Assembly: GCA_002495675.1 (NCBI GenBank)
Contig: DAGH01000002.1
Span: 35,094 to 99,093 of the forward strand
DNA length: 64,000 bases
Direction of reading: 5' to 3'
From: Euryarchaeota archaeon UBA182
GTDB taxonomy: Archaea; Thermoplasmatota; Poseidoniia; Poseidoniales; Thalassarchaeaceae
This document shows, one piece after another, positions 1 to 9,520 of the stretch. Position numbers and translations under genes: made by a program. The notes beneath the pieces were generated by a model. That model saw nothing but the letters and a program-made list of their open reading frames with translations. It had not been told where the DNA came from and did no database searches. Within the stretch, counting starts at the first letter, position 1; every line of letters begins with the position of its first letter.

Positions 1-168
1 TAACAGATGAGCGGACTCAGGATCCATCATTACCGGTTTCATGTCGAAAAAATGTGGGCTTTCCCTCCCACTGGCAAGTGTGAATTTATCTTCTGGCGAA
101 TACAAGTAAGCAAGACGCCTCACATTAGCAGAAAGTTGGGATTTAATCTCACTTGGGTTGTATTCCAT
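1..168 (-). CDS. pyrE: Orotate phosphoribosyltransferase, N-terminal part (cut by window edge)
   Basis: Only the first 56 residues are present; the frame stays open to base 1. OPRT joins orotate to PRPP to give OMP in pyrimidine synthesis. Residues 29-44 (FTLASGRESPHFFDMK, followed by a VMMDPE stretch) match the N-terminal OPRT signature, where the pattern LxSGxxSpxYfD leads into the first catalytic helix. The ATG at 168 is preferred because the OPRT-like helix MEYNPSEIKSQL begins there; an in-frame TTG lies 27 bases upstream. The gene is divergent from polC, with 104 bases between the two starts. A 14-bp perfect palindrome lies just upstream of the start. The N-terminal signature is clear, but the PRPP-binding motif is outside the window. 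Confidence 0.85.
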   Translation of the reverse strand, partial: MEYNPSEIKSQLSANVRRLAYLYSPEDKFTLASGRESPHFFDMKPVMMDPESAHLL

Positions 169-174
169 CGAGAC

Positions 175-188
175 GCAGTCATGACTGC
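175..188. promoter_or_regulatory. 14-bp perfect palindrome upstream of pyrE
   Basis: GCAGTCATGACTGC reads the same on both strands. It begins 7 bases upstream of the pyrE ATG, inside the pyrE-polC divergent spacer. Its position suits a repressor operator, but no regulator is known and the assignment is inferred from symmetry and place only. Confidence 0.35.
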
Positions 189-272
189 CAATCAATGAAC
201 CTTGGCCGCATTTCAACAGATTCATCGCGAATGTTATTGTGTCGCCTTGCACGCATGTGAGTTACCTCAGGG

Positions 273-3200
273 TTGATTGGTGTGGTGTATGCATTTGGCC
301 CGACTAGAGAAACCAGTCGCTTATCAGCCGAATATGCCGCATACCTCGATCTAATCGAGGCAGAGACCGACCTAGTGTACAAAATCGCAAATGAAGCGAG
401 ATCTAAGGGAATAGACTTCAAGACAGAGGTGGAAATCCCCAGGGCGAAAGACCTAGCCAGCAGGACTGTCCGATTGTTGGAAAGATATCTCAGGCCCGAG
501 GAGGATAGTAGCCCAATCCAGATAGAGGATCGATTGAGAGATCTCTTGGATACTATGGATCGAGAATCAGCTTCTATTACCATAGCGAGAGAATCTGCAA
601 AAATGATGCATGAACTGACAGGGGATTTACAGAAATCAATAGATACGGGCCTGAGAGTTGGTTTAGCGGTTCTGACTGAGGCAGTTTTAGTCGCTCCATT
701 AGAAGGAATTGGTGAAGTAAGAATATTGAACAATCATGGAGACGGGTCCTCCTTTCTATCCATCGATTTTTGTGGTCCGATAAGAGCTGCAGGTGGTACG
801 GCACAGGCCATGGGCGTGTTGATTGGGGATGTGATACGACGAGAACTTGGGATAGAGAGATATCAGCCAACTGAGGGAGAAGTAGAACGAGTCAAAGAAG
901 AATTTGGGCTTTACAGAGGAGGCCTACAATACAAGCCACCCCCCGAGGAAGTCGACATGATCGTACGGGCATGTCCAGTGATGGTTAATGGTGAGGGAAC
1001 CGAGAGGATAGAGGTAGCAGGATATCGCGAGGTTCCTAATATTGAGGGTTCAAGAATCAGACAGGGAGTCCTACTTGTTATCGCTGAGGGTTTGTGTCTG
1101 AAAGCACCAAAGATCAAGAAACACACAGACAGATTGGGGGTAGAGGGATGGGACTTCATCGATGTCTTAGCCTCAAAGGGTGAAGACGCTAATACATCAG
1201 AATCAAAAACAAAGCAAAGGCAAGTGAAACCCGACTCTCGATACATGGGGGACATAATTGCCGGTAGACCTGTTTTTGGAGAGCCTTCGAAACCAGGCGG
1301 CTTTAGGCTCAGATATGGCAGAAGTAGGACAACAGGACTCGCTGCTGCAGGGTTGAATCCTGCAAGTATGCACGCTATGGGGGGCTTCTTATCCGTAGGC
1401 ACTCAGATGAAGATAGAGCGGCCAGGAAAGGCATGTGCAGTCACTCCTACCTCAGGGATTGACGGTCCGCTCGTACTCTTGAAAGATGGAACATTCACTA
1501 TGGTTCACGATGAAGTTTCGTGGAATGCATTAAGCGACCAAATAAGTGTAATCTGGGACGCTGGGGAAATTTTGATCGGGTTTGGCGAGTTCTTAGAAAA
1601 TAACAAGGAACTCGTACCCTCAGGCTACAACCGTGATTGGTGGGCCAGTGAGCTCGCCTCCAAAATCAATATGCCAGCAAAGTTGGACTCATTCATTGGC
1701 ATATTGAATGCCGACCCTTCCCTGTTTCCAAAAGGCCTTCCTTTCAATGGCGCTATTTCGAGGGGTGGAGAACCTGAGCATGAGCGGGAAACCAGAAAAC
1801 GAGATTGGAATAGGAAGTTGAAGAAACTAGACTTAACATGGGATCAAGTGATTTCGATTTCAGACAAATTCGGAACCGCAATCCCGCCCCCATGGAACTT
1901 ATGGTGGTCGGATTTACCTGTGGCTTTGATCCCCTCTTTGTGCCAAGCAATGCGACATTCAATCAAACAAAATGGAAAATTAATCATACCCATGAACCAG
2001 TCAGAGGATGCTATTGAGGGCATCAATCAAGAACATATGAGTAACATCGAGGAATATGGAGTGGTAAGATATTCATTGATGTCACTCGGATTACAACACA
2101 AATTGGAGAAAGACAACATTGTAATCGAAAGTTACTGGGAACCATTATGCGAACTCTTTGATACTGAGAATGGTAGTTATGAAATTTCAGAGATCTTGAT
2201 AGAAACAGAACGCAGGCTGAAGCAGATAGATGAGGCAAAGTCGATCGTGCTCTCAGAGAGCAAGAGGGCGTCTGAGATTGAAAAACTTAGGACGGAAAGA
2301 AGAATTAGAGCCGAAACAACGGCTAGACAGAGGAACCTGGGCGTGGAGGAGACCGAAGCAATCGGAATTGCTGCGGCTGCAGAGATAGAGGACCCAGGGC
2401 CGATGAATAAAGAGGAATTCGAACAGGCCCTGTCCACATTAGACGACAACGAGGTTGAGCAATCCTTGTGGGTCGTGAGAAAAATATCACCTCACAGATG
2501 GGAGGATGCTGTTCCAACCAGAATCGGCGCACGAATGGGGAGGCCAGAAAAAGCCGAAAGAAGAGAAATGAAACAATTCACACACGCTTTGTACCCAATA
2601 GGGAATAATGGTGGCCCACAGAGATTGCTAGATCAGATCGGTAAGGGCGCACTGAGCGTAGACGTTAGCATACGCCGCTGCATAAATTGTGGAAGGGACA
2701 CACACGAGATTCGTTGCCGCCACGATTATGGTGATGGCTCCCCCCCTTGCAATGGAAGGACGGAAATCAGAAGGAAAAAAAGTACAGATCGAAGACTCGG
2801 GGAGAAAAGGAATATTCAATTCACAGCCCTTCTTGAAGCGGCTAGAAAAAACCTCAATCTGAACTCATTACCTCGACCAATCAAAGCAACAAGACAGCTT
2901 GAGTCGAGGTTGCAAACCCCTGAGCCTTTGGAAAAGGGAATCTTGAGGGCGCTGCATGACGTATCAGTAAACAAAGATGGAACATCGAGGTTCGATATGA
3001 TTGACGTCCCAATAACCCATTTTCGACCACTCGAGATAGGCACACCTTGGAGGAGATTGGTGGAATTGGGATACTCAGAGGACATGGACGGCAATGAATT
3101 GAAATCTGACGATCAGGTGTTGGAAATCTTCCCACAAGACATCATTCTATCCTCAAATGCAGAACTGCATCTATCAAGCACCTGCAAGTTCGTAGATGAT

Positions 3201-4205
3201 GAATTGACCAAGATTTACGGAATGGACCCATTCTTCAACTATGAATCAAAAAAGGATCTTGTTGGGCACCTAGGAATAGGGCTTGCACCACATACATCGG
3301 GAGGGGTACTCTGTCGGATAATTGGATGGACAGACGCCTCGGCTGGGTATGCACATCCTCTGTTCCACGCTGCAAAGAGGCGTAATTGCGATGGTGATGA
3401 GGATTGCGTCATGTTGTTGCTGGAAGGACTATTGAATTTCTCAAAGGACATACTCCCCTCTAATCGCGGCGGTCAGATGGATGCTCCGTTAGTCTTGACG
3501 ACACGTCTGCTTCCAAACCAAATAGACAAAGAAGCATTGAACGTTGATTGTTCATGGTCATATCCCTTGGAATTCTACCAAGCAACGTTATCACAGCCTC
3601 ATTCTTCCGGGGTCAAGGGGTTCGTCGACATGGTAGAAAACCGCGTTGGCAGCATAGGGGACGTTCGAGGATACGGCTGGACTCACGATTCTGCTGGATT
3701 GAGCTCAGGACCCTCAAATTCTCAGTACAAGCTACTGCCTTCTATGGAGATGAAAATGGACGCGCAACTCATGCTGGCGTCAAAACTCAGGGCAGTATCT
3801 GTGGAGAGGGTGGCTAAACAAGTAATCGAATCTCATTTCCTCAGGGACATAAGAGGCAACCTAGTCGCTTTTACAAGACAGAAGATTCGCTGCGTAAAAT
3901 GCAATGCATCATACAGGCGAATTCCCTTGACCGGAACATGCATAGCCAAAGTAGCGAAAAATGACGCAACACGACGCCTAGGGAACTCATCAAACATTGA
4001 CAGCCGCCCATTTTGCGGCGGCAACCTCACTTTGACAGTGTCCCCAGGTGCAGTTAGGAAGTATATCGGCGTGACAAACAGGGTTATCGAGAAGTATGGG
4101 ATCGATTTATACACAGAACAGAGAGTAAAATGGATGGAAGATAGTGTAGAATCTCTTTTGGAGAATGACAAGGTTACTATAATGACACTTGGGGATTTCA
4201 TATGA
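273..4205 (+). CDS. polC: DNA polymerase D large subunit DP2
   Basis: Catalytic subunit of the archaeal family D replicative DNA polymerase; it works with the small exonuclease subunit DP1, which is not in this window. The 1310-residue length fits intein-free DP2 proteins. The active-site block NCDGDED lies at residues 1038-1044, with the metal-binding acidic residues D1040 and D1042, followed by the conserved SNRGGQMDAPLVL stretch. Cysteine clusters at about 804-826 (CINC...C...C) and about 1207-1248 (CVKC...C...CGG) fit the DP2 zinc sites. An in-frame stop at 258-260 limits the start to TTG 273 or GTG 282/285; TTG 273 is used here. The 3' end overlaps the convergent mptE-like gene by 8 bases. 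No intein interrupts the DGDED block. Confidence 0.96.
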   Translation: MIGVVYAFGPTRETSRLSAEYAAYLDLIEAETDLVYKIANEARSKGIDFKTEVEIPRAKDLASRTVRLLERYLRPEEDSSPIQIEDRLRDLLDTMDRESASITIARESAKMMHELTGDLQKSIDTGLRVGLAVLTEAVLVAPLEGIGEVRILNNHGDGSSFLSIDFCGPIRAAGGTAQAMGVLIGDVIRRELGIERYQPTEGEVERVKEEFGLYRGGLQYKPPPEEVDMIVRACPVMVNGEGTERIEVAGYREVPNIEGSRIRQGVLLVIAEGLCLKAPKIKKHTDRLGVEGWDFIDVLASKGEDANTSESKTKQRQVKPDSRYMGDIIAGRPVFGEPSKPGGFRLRYGRSRTTGLAAAGLNPASMHAMGGFLSVGTQMKIERPGKACAVTPTSGIDGPLVLLKDGTFTMVHDEVSWNALSDQISVIWDAGEILIGFGEFLENNKELVPSGYNRDWWASELASKINMPAKLDSFIGILNADPSLFPKGLPFNGAISRGGEPEHERETRKRDWNRKLKKLDLTWDQVISISDKFGTAIPPPWNLWWSDLPVALIPSLCQAMRHSIKQNGKLIIPMNQSEDAIEGINQEHMSNIEEYGVVRYSLMSLGLQHKLEKDNIVIESYWEPLCELFDTENGSYEISEILIETERRLKQIDEAKSIVLSESKRASEIEKLRTERRIRAETTARQRNLGVEETEAIGIAAAAEIEDPGPMNKEEFEQALSTLDDNEVEQSLWVVRKISPHRWEDAVPTRIGARMGRPEKAERREMKQFTHALYPIGNNGGPQRLLDQIGKGALSVDVSIRRCINCGRDTHEIRCRHDYGDGSPPCNGRTEIRRKKSTDRRLGEKRNIQFTALLEAARKNLNLNSLPRPIKATRQLESRLQTPEPLEKGILRALHDVSVNKDGTSRFDMIDVPITHFRPLEIGTPWRRLVELGYSEDMDGNELKSDDQVLEIFPQDIILSSNAELHLSSTCKFVDDELTKIYGMDPFFNYESKKDLVGHLGIGLAPHTSGGVLCRIIGWTDASAGYAHPLFHAAKRRNCDGDEDCVMLLLEGLLNFSKDILPSNRGGQMDAPLVLTTRLLPNQIDKEALNVDCSWSYPLEFYQATLSQPHSSGVKGFVDMVENRVGSIGDVRGYGWTHDSAGLSSGPSNSQYKLLPSMEMKMDAQLMLASKLRAVSVERVAKQVIESHFLRDIRGNLVAFTRQKIRCVKCNASYRRIPLTGTCIAKVAKNDATRRLGNSSNIDSRPFCGGNLTLTVSPGAVRKYIGVTNRVIEKYGIDLYTEQRVKWMEDSVESLLENDKVTIMTLGDFI

Positions 4206-4938
4206 TCCCCGAGAATCCCAACTCCTCCAGAATCCTCTTCATCCACCTCAACTTCAACAACTTTCTCTCAGGATCAGTGGCCCCCGAGAATTTTCCAACG
4301 ACGTCGGACCTGGTCCCTAAAAGCACAATGTCTGACACGCTGACTCCCATAGATACGACGATGCAAACGGCCCTGTCCCCGTCGGTGAAACCTCCCGGAT
4401 TCACCATGCCATCTATGGAAAAAGGGGTTTGATGTGTGATAGAAATTGGAAGATCTCTCACTCTTGGTATTAGACGCCTCAACGACTCTTGATTATCCCC
4501 ATGCGCATGGATGATCATGGGGATATTGTTGTCAATGGATAAAGAAAGACCTGTGCCCCCATCACCGTCAGAAACAACCCCAATCACGGAATCCCATCCC
4601 TCTTTCGGATCTTCCAGATCAGAGAAGATTTCTCCTGACCCATCCGCGACAATAAATCTACACCCTTTTTTCATTGCATCTTCGATTTCATCTATCTCAA
4701 CCGCTGCCCCTACGATCGCGACGCTTCCGGAGTGTGAGAATAATTCTCGTCTGATGTTATCCCAAGTTTTGTTCAGATCAAGAAGAGAACGTCTGCAGGG
4801 TGCAGAACAGACCAATTCATTCACGAGCCATTTCGCAACGTACAGATCCTTATCAAGCGACCATCCAAACTCAGACCTTATCTCATCTTGAACCTCGACC
4901 AATCTCCTATCTATTGACAGATGGCGATCCCCGATCAT
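4198..4938 (-). CDS. MptE-like 6-hydroxymethylpterin diphosphokinase (DUF115)
   Basis: Probable archaeal enzyme that pyrophosphorylates 6-hydroxymethyl-7,8-dihydropterin, the step that activates the pterin before it joins a p-aminobenzoate-type partner in folate or methanopterin synthesis. The 246-residue length is usual for the family. Family hallmarks are visible: IVGAAVEI after the N-terminal helices, the HAHGDN motif near residues 141-146, and GGFTDGDRA near 185-193. It is divergent from priL and convergent with polC. The window also holds pabC and pabBA, which make p-aminobenzoate, so this gene fits a dihydropteroate-type route. The family call is firm; the exact reaction follows from characterised MptE relatives. 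Confidence 0.82.
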   Translation of the reverse strand: MIGDRHLSIDRRLVEVQDEIRSEFGWSLDKDLYVAKWLVNELVCSAPCRRSLLDLNKTWDNIRRELFSHSGSVAIVGAAVEIDEIEDAMKKGCRFIVADGSGEIFSDLEDPKEGWDSVIGVVSDGDGGTGLSLSIDNNIPMIIHAHGDNQESLRRLIPRVRDLPISITHQTPFSIDGMVNPGGFTDGDRAVCIVVSMGVSVSDIVLLGTRSDVVGKFSGATDPERKLLKLRWMKRILEELGFSGII

Positions 4939-4991
4939 GAAGTTAGGCTGCCGTGAGCGTTCAAGAACCCTGCCGGCTCTGAGCGTACAAC

Positions 4992-6110
4992 ATGCCTATG
5001 CCAAGTACCCCTCCAGCTCTCACAAATGAGAGTGCCTTGGCAAGATATCCGTTCTTACCCCAAGCCAGATCCCACATGCGAAAGTTGTTCGACGATAATG
5101 CAATCGATATTGATGCGATTATTGAACAAGGTTGGTTAGAAGAAGCACGATCATTGGGCCGATTGAGGCTTGTCGAGTCAATTGTACACAAATCAGAAGC
5201 CGATCCAATGGGAACAGTAGATCTTGCTAATGAAGCCTCTAGGTTATTCTCCATGGCCGCTTATCAATATGCATTCATGGTAGTATGTGCCTCATTTGAT
5301 GATAGATTAGTATCAAGGTGGGCAGAGGGAGAATCAAGCTTGGCAGACAAGAACATAGGGATTGATGAAGTATATTTTGAAACCATAGTTAAGACTTATA
5401 TTTCCTCTCTGAAAATCTCCTTGGAAAATGGTCAAATGATATATTCAGTGCCGCTCAGTGACTTTCTTGAGTTGTGCCCAAGAATATCCGGATCTTACTG
5501 GAGACTAGTGAACAGACCGGTGAATGATGGTTGGGTCACTCTTGATCCTGCTTCCGGCGAAACCAGCGCCAAACGCGTCGCCAGGTTGGTGAAAGAGAGA
5601 ATCAGAGAGGAATTAATTGAGAGAAGTAGGGAAAGCATGGCAAGAATGTCTGAACAACTAGCCGATAGGCTGGGAGAAGAAGTTACTCGTATATCCGAAC
5701 TTTTCGGATCCCAAGTCAGGTCTGAACTACCCATTGCCTCAGCCACCAGAGAGGATTGGCCCCCTTGCTTTTCAAACTCAATAGAGGAACTAGCTTCCGG
5801 AGTAAATGTGAATCACGTCGGACGCGTGTTCGTCGCCGCTATGGGCAGGAGCATGGGACTTCCTTTGGAAATGACCTGCTCCTTTTTCGAGGGCGCTCCA
5901 GATTATGACCCTCAGACAACGTCGTATCAAGTAGGCCACGTGTACGAACGTGAATACACACCCCACGGTTGCGGCGCACTGAAAGCAGCGGCCAGATGTC
6001 CAGTCGGGCCAGGCGATGATAGGCTGTGTGATCAGGAGTGGTTGACTCACCCTCTGAAGTACCTGAGGGCAAAACAACGTTCTAGGGCGAAGTCAGAAAC
6101 AGTAGTATGA
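4992..6110 (+). CDS. priL: DNA primase large subunit PriL (Fe-S)
   Basis: Regulatory and iron-sulfur subunit of the archaeal-eukaryotic primase, which makes RNA-DNA primers with the catalytic subunit PriS (not in this window). At 372 residues it has the normal family length. Four cysteines suited to the [4Fe-4S] cluster are visible: C259 (in PPCF), C327 (in PHGCG), C336 and C346 (in RLCDQEW), followed by the typical closing HPLKYL. The N-terminal half is helical and weakly conserved, as usual. The ATG at 4992 is the first start after the divergent mptE-like gene. A second primase of the DnaG type is encoded at 26.0-27.2 kb. Confidence 0.93.
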   Translation: MPMPSTPPALTNESALARYPFLPQARSHMRKLFDDNAIDIDAIIEQGWLEEARSLGRLRLVESIVHKSEADPMGTVDLANEASRLFSMAAYQYAFMVVCASFDDRLVSRWAEGESSLADKNIGIDEVYFETIVKTYISSLKISLENGQMIYSVPLSDFLELCPRISGSYWRLVNRPVNDGWVTLDPASGETSAKRVARLVKERIREELIERSRESMARMSEQLADRLGEEVTRISELFGSQVRSELPIASATREDWPPCFSNSIEELASGVNVNHVGRVFVAAMGRSMGLPLEMTCSFFEGAPDYDPQTTSYQVGHVYEREYTPHGCGALKAAARCPVGPGDDRLCDQEWLTHPLKYLRAKQRSRAKSETVV

Positions 6111-6187
6111 GCCAATGAACGGCGTGTTATCTGACACTGGAACAAACAATTCAAATCTTGGATCCTACTTGGGCCAAACGAACTCCC

Positions 6188-7306
6188 ATGGTGAGGACAC
6201 TCGTCATTTCAGTTGATCGGGACAATGACCTGGGGGTCAAAGCAGGTGTGAGAGGGCCAGTAATCGGACGAAAAGCAACCCTAACTGCAGCCTTGAGACT
6301 CGGCATCGCTGATCCTGAGGAAAGTGACACAAACGCTATCATGGGCGCACTTCACCATCACGACAGGCTCATCGAGAAATCTGATTCCAGCGATGGGGTC
6401 GAAGTGGCAATTCTTACGGGGGACGTTCGTGTCGGTCCCAGGAGTGATAGAGCGATAGCAAGCCAATTGGACGAGGTCATACGACTTTTCCAGCCAGATA
6501 CTGCCGTCCTCGTCACCGATGGAGCGGAGGACGAAGCCTCGATACCCATCATATCATCCAGAGTCAGGATCGATCACATAGAGAAAATCATTGTTAGACA
6601 ATCAAAGGGCATCGAGAGTACTTACTATTACATCGCTAAAGCAATCGAGGACCCGCGATGGAGAGCTAGATTGCTGGTACCCATCGCCACTTTCCTCCTT
6701 ATTCTCGGTCTAGGCCTAATCTTACCACGATATGGCAATATCCTAATTGGATCTCTTCCATTGATAATAGGAGGATGGATACTGGCGAAAGGACTTGGTT
6801 GGGAACAGCAGCTGGAAAGACTGTTTGATGACATGCGCAGCAGCGCATCAGGCGGGCTATTCTCCTCCCTTTTGTGGGCGATGTCAGTGGTATCCGTATT
6901 ATTCAGCATACTAGCCGCTTTCGATATTTTTACCGATAATGTAGCATATGGGAACAGGTCAAATCTGTGGATATGGGCCCGAGCGATAGATGAAGCACTC
7001 CAGTGGCTCGTAATAGCCGGCGTTTGCTTCTCGCTCTCCCTTGGGGTCCTGCGTTGGAAAGAGGGGACTTTCCGCGGCCAGTCGATCTTAATGATTGGAT
7101 TGGGGTTGGTGGCCTATGCATTCATCAATGCAACAGTCGACCTTCTGCAGGAGTGGCCCAACTACCAGCCCTCGGTCTCCACGGTGGTTGATGACTGGGG
7201 ATTGCCATTTATGTCGGTAGTTTTCTACTACCTTCTCAGAGTCGTGGTCGATTCCTTGCGCAATGAAGATGAAGATCCGAATGCCAACCGACACTGGGGC
7301 ATTTGA
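6188..7306 (+). CDS. DUF373 family membrane protein
   Basis: Archaeal membrane protein of unknown function in the DUF373 family. The N-terminal cytosolic part begins MVRTLVISVDRDNDLG, the typical family opening, and carries acidic stretches. The second half has about five or six hydrophobic segments (from about residue 165 onward) and ends in a short charged tail. The ATG at 6188 is chosen because the family motif begins there; a TTG in frame at 6158 would add ten residues of poor quality. It follows priL on the same strand after a gap of 77 bases and is convergent with the ABC-F gene. No biochemical role can be read from the sequence. Confidence 0.85.
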   Translation: MVRTLVISVDRDNDLGVKAGVRGPVIGRKATLTAALRLGIADPEESDTNAIMGALHHHDRLIEKSDSSDGVEVAILTGDVRVGPRSDRAIASQLDEVIRLFQPDTAVLVTDGAEDEASIPIISSRVRIDHIEKIIVRQSKGIESTYYYIAKAIEDPRWRARLLVPIATFLLILGLGLILPRYGNILIGSLPLIIGGWILAKGLGWEQQLERLFDDMRSSASGGLFSSLLWAMSVVSVLFSILAAFDIFTDNVAYGNRSNLWIWARAIDEALQWLVIAGVCFSLSLGVLRWKEGTFRGQSILMIGLGLVAYAFINATVDLLQEWPNYQPSVSTVVDDWGLPFMSVVFYYLLRVVVDSLRNEDEDPNANRHWGI

Positions 7307-7329
7307 ATCGAAAGCCCATTCAGATTTTA

Positions 7330-9000
7330 TCACTGACTTGATTGCTTGAAATTCTTCCGTTTACGAACCCTCTCCATGTACCGACTGTAATTCCCCGGCC
7401 ATACAACCACATTGCCATTGCCTGGAACCTCCCAGATTGTATCGCATATCTTGTCGAGAAACCATCTATCATGGCTGACCGTAATTATACTCCCATCATA
7501 TCTTATCAGAGCCTCCTCAAGAGCCTCTTTTGCATCTGTGTCTAGGTGGTTAGTCGGCTCATCTAAGAGGAGAAGATTATTCTCTTCAAGTAGCAATTTT
7601 AGTAGTGCGATGCGGGCTCTTTCACCACCGCTCAATGAGCTTAATTTTGTACCAACCATGTCTTTAGTGAATTGAAATTGGCCCAACAAAGCCCTTATTT
7701 CACCATAATCCATTCTAGGCTTCAAAAATCTGATTTGTTCTATTGGTGTGAGGTCGAAATTTAATGATCTATGGTCTTGATGGAAGTAACCTATCTTGAC
7801 CCCTGGCCTGACATCAATCTCCCCTTCGTCGAGTTTCAGTTCCCCCATTATAGTCCGCAGAAGGGTGGTCTTGCCGGCCCCATTACCTCCCACAACACCT
7901 ATTTTCTGACCTCTTCTTACTCCAATTTCAACGGAGTCAAAAATAGGCCGATCCAATTCGCTGAAAGTTAATCTTCCCTTCTTTATATCGAGGACTTCTA
8001 GGCTGGATTTCTCGCTGGATTCCAAAGAAAATTTGAGTCCTCTACGAGATTTGGGTTTCATGGATCTTAGCCACTTCAATTCACGCTGAGCCCGATTAAT
8101 CATCACATGCTTCTGTGAAATCGACTTGTCGTATTTGTTTGCTGATTTCATAGATTGAACCGCACCTTTCAATCGTCGAAGCTCTTTTTGGGTTTTTTGA
8201 ATGCGATCATCCAAGGTCTGTAAGAAAAGGGCTTTTTGTTTCAAAAAAGAAGAATAATCCCCTACGTAACCTTTCACATGGGCATCTTGCACTTCTAGTA
8301 CCGCGTTGCAAATCCTATCGAGAAAGTACCTATCATGACTGACAACGACTATCGCTCCCTCGAAATCCAACAGGAACTGCTCAAGCCAATCTAATGTTTC
8401 CAGGTCCAGGTGGTTTGTTGGTTCATCCAAAAAAAACACTTCTATCTCTGATAAACCAACGAGTTGTCGAGCAAGGGCTACCTTTGCCCTTTCACCGCCC
8501 GATAACAATTCGAGTTGAGTGTCCATAGGATGTTGAGATAGATCAAGGGCTCGAAGTATTTCCTGAGCCCTGCTAGCAACATTCGATCCACCTGATTTGG
8601 CATTCATACTCTGCAACTCTTGATATCGATCGATATCCGCCTGCCAATCACCATCGTAGAACGAGGGGTCCGCCATTCTTCCCTCGATATCGGCCAACTC
8701 GGCATCTATTTCCTCAAATTGTCTTCCCTTTCGTTCCAGTTCCTGTTCCAAAGTGGCTCCTTCATCAATATCTCTGACTTGGGTAAGGAAAGCAATCCTC
8801 AATCCCGGAGCGAATGAAATTTCACCGAGATCTTGATCTTGTTCAGAAATAGTTCGCAACAATGTGGTTTTACCTGCACCGTTGTGGCCAACAATGCCAA
8901 TCCTGTCCCCTTCTTCAATTCGGACATTTACCCCCTCGAGAACTGTAGTCGGGCCGAACGATCTGTGCACCCCCTCCAGTCGAATTAACTCTCTAGCCAC
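7330..9000 (-). CDS. ABC-F family ATPase (translation factor type)
   Basis: Soluble protein of 556 residues with two ATP-binding cassettes and no membrane segments, so not a transporter. Cassette 1 has Walker A GHNGAGKTT at about 38-46, a signature LSGGERAKVALA at about 164, and DEPTNHLD. A lysine- and arginine-rich linker follows at about 250-330. Cassette 2 has GGNGAGKTT near 368, LSGGERARIALL near 455 and DEPTNHLD near 478. ABC-F proteins act on the ribosome (EttA/Uup/Vga-like). The subfamily cannot be fixed by eye. It is divergent from the pcc1-like gene across an 83-base spacer. Confidence 0.93.
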   Translation of the reverse strand: MARELIRLEGVHRSFGPTTVLEGVNVRIEEGDRIGIVGHNGAGKTTLLRTISEQDQDLGEISFAPGLRIAFLTQVRDIDEGATLEQELERKGRQFEEIDAELADIEGRMADPSFYDGDWQADIDRYQELQSMNAKSGGSNVASRAQEILRALDLSQHPMDTQLELLSGGERAKVALARQLVGLSEIEVFFLDEPTNHLDLETLDWLEQFLLDFEGAIVVVSHDRYFLDRICNAVLEVQDAHVKGYVGDYSSFLKQKALFLQTLDDRIQKTQKELRRLKGAVQSMKSANKYDKSISQKHVMINRAQRELKWLRSMKPKSRRGLKFSLESSEKSSLEVLDIKKGRLTFSELDRPIFDSVEIGVRRGQKIGVVGGNGAGKTTLLRTIMGELKLDEGEIDVRPGVKIGYFHQDHRSLNFDLTPIEQIRFLKPRMDYGEIRALLGQFQFTKDMVGTKLSSLSGGERARIALLKLLLEENNLLLLDEPTNHLDTDAKEALEEALIRYDGSIITVSHDRWFLDKICDTIWEVPGNGNVVVWPGNYSRYMERVRKRKNFKQSSQ

Positions 9001-9031
9001 GCCATCCCGAGGGTAATGGGGTTGAAGTGGC

Positions 9032-9052
9032 CATCGGTCATAAGGTCCGATG
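9032..9052. promoter_or_regulatory. Inverted repeat in the abcF-pcc1 divergent spacer
   Basis: CATCGG (9032-9037) and CCGATG (9047-9052) form a perfect 6-bp inverted repeat around a 9-base AT-containing loop. It sits in the 83-base spacer between two divergent starts. It could be an operator or a chance hairpin; only the symmetry is observed. Confidence 0.25.
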
Positions 9053-9083
9053 AATCAAAGAATACCCGCCATGGCGTAGAACC

Positions 9084-9323
9084 ATGGAATCCGTCATCAA
9101 GATTATTTGGAGGGGAGACCAAAGTGAGATCATAAGGGCGATCGAATCCGTAAAACCAGACGATTCTGATACCTTTACCATCGAATATGCCACGGTTGAG
9201 AGGGATTTTTTTGCAACTATTACAATAAAATCAATGTCACTTTCTTCAGCCAAGGCGACAGCAGACGATATCCTTGCCTGTTTGGGCGCCGCATCCGTGA
9301 CAGCAGATATTCTCAACGATTGA
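9084..9323 (+). CDS. pcc1: KEOPS complex subunit Pcc1-like
   Basis: Small protein of 79 residues that resembles Pcc1, the dimerisation subunit of KEOPS, which makes the tRNA t6A modification with Kae1, Bud32 and Cgi121. The pattern fits the family: an alternating beta-strand N-terminus, RAIESVKPDD, a second strand pair with TITIKSMSLSSAKATAD, and a closing helix near LACLGAASVTADIL. Length is right for archaeal Pcc1. The other KEOPS genes are not in the window. The ATG at 9084 is the natural start. Similarity is modest, as is usual for this short family, so another small alpha/beta fold protein cannot be excluded. Confidence 0.7.
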   Translation: MESVIKIIWRGDQSEIIRAIESVKPDDSDTFTIEYATVERDFFATITIKSMSLSSAKATADDILACLGAASVTADILND

Positions 9324-9384
9324 TCATTAATTTCTCATATTTTGGTCATAAATCGAAAAACACTCCTTCATATCCCACACGCTG

Positions 9385-9486
9385 ATGGAAGAAGGTATGA
9401 ACACAGGAACGATACTTGCATTCCTGATCGGCACTTACGCTTCTTTCGCTATTGCCGTGATGGCCGCCACCCCTCTGCTCGCGTAA
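9385..9486 (+). CDS. Putative 33-residue single-span membrane peptide
   Basis: A short ORF starts at ATG 9385 and ends with TAA at 9484-9486. The product begins MEEGMNTGTILAFLIG and continues with an almost wholly apolar stretch to its C-terminus, so it would be one transmembrane helix with a short acidic head. It lies alone in the 227-base gap between pcc1 and nadC. An AT-rich CATAAATC about 35-40 bases upstream could serve as a TATA element. I do not recognise a family. Small hydrophobic subunits of membrane complexes look like this, but so can chance ORFs. Confidence 0.45.
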   Translation: MEEGMNTGTILAFLIGTYASFAIAVMAATPLLA

Positions 9487-9520
9487 GTGAGAGAACTGAA
9501 GGCCGTACATAATCAGGGAC

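Noticed and set aside
7..198. 63-codon plus-strand frame at the left edge
   Set aside because: It overlaps the pyrE start on the opposite strand and has no homology or ribosome site; the pyrE frame has a clear OPRT motif.
179..733. 184-codon minus-strand frame over the start of polC
   Set aside because: Antisense shadow of polC with poor composition; it covers the palindrome and the polC start.
3360..3420. Possible intein in polC near the DGDED block
   Set aside because: The block is continuous and total length fits an intein-free DP2.
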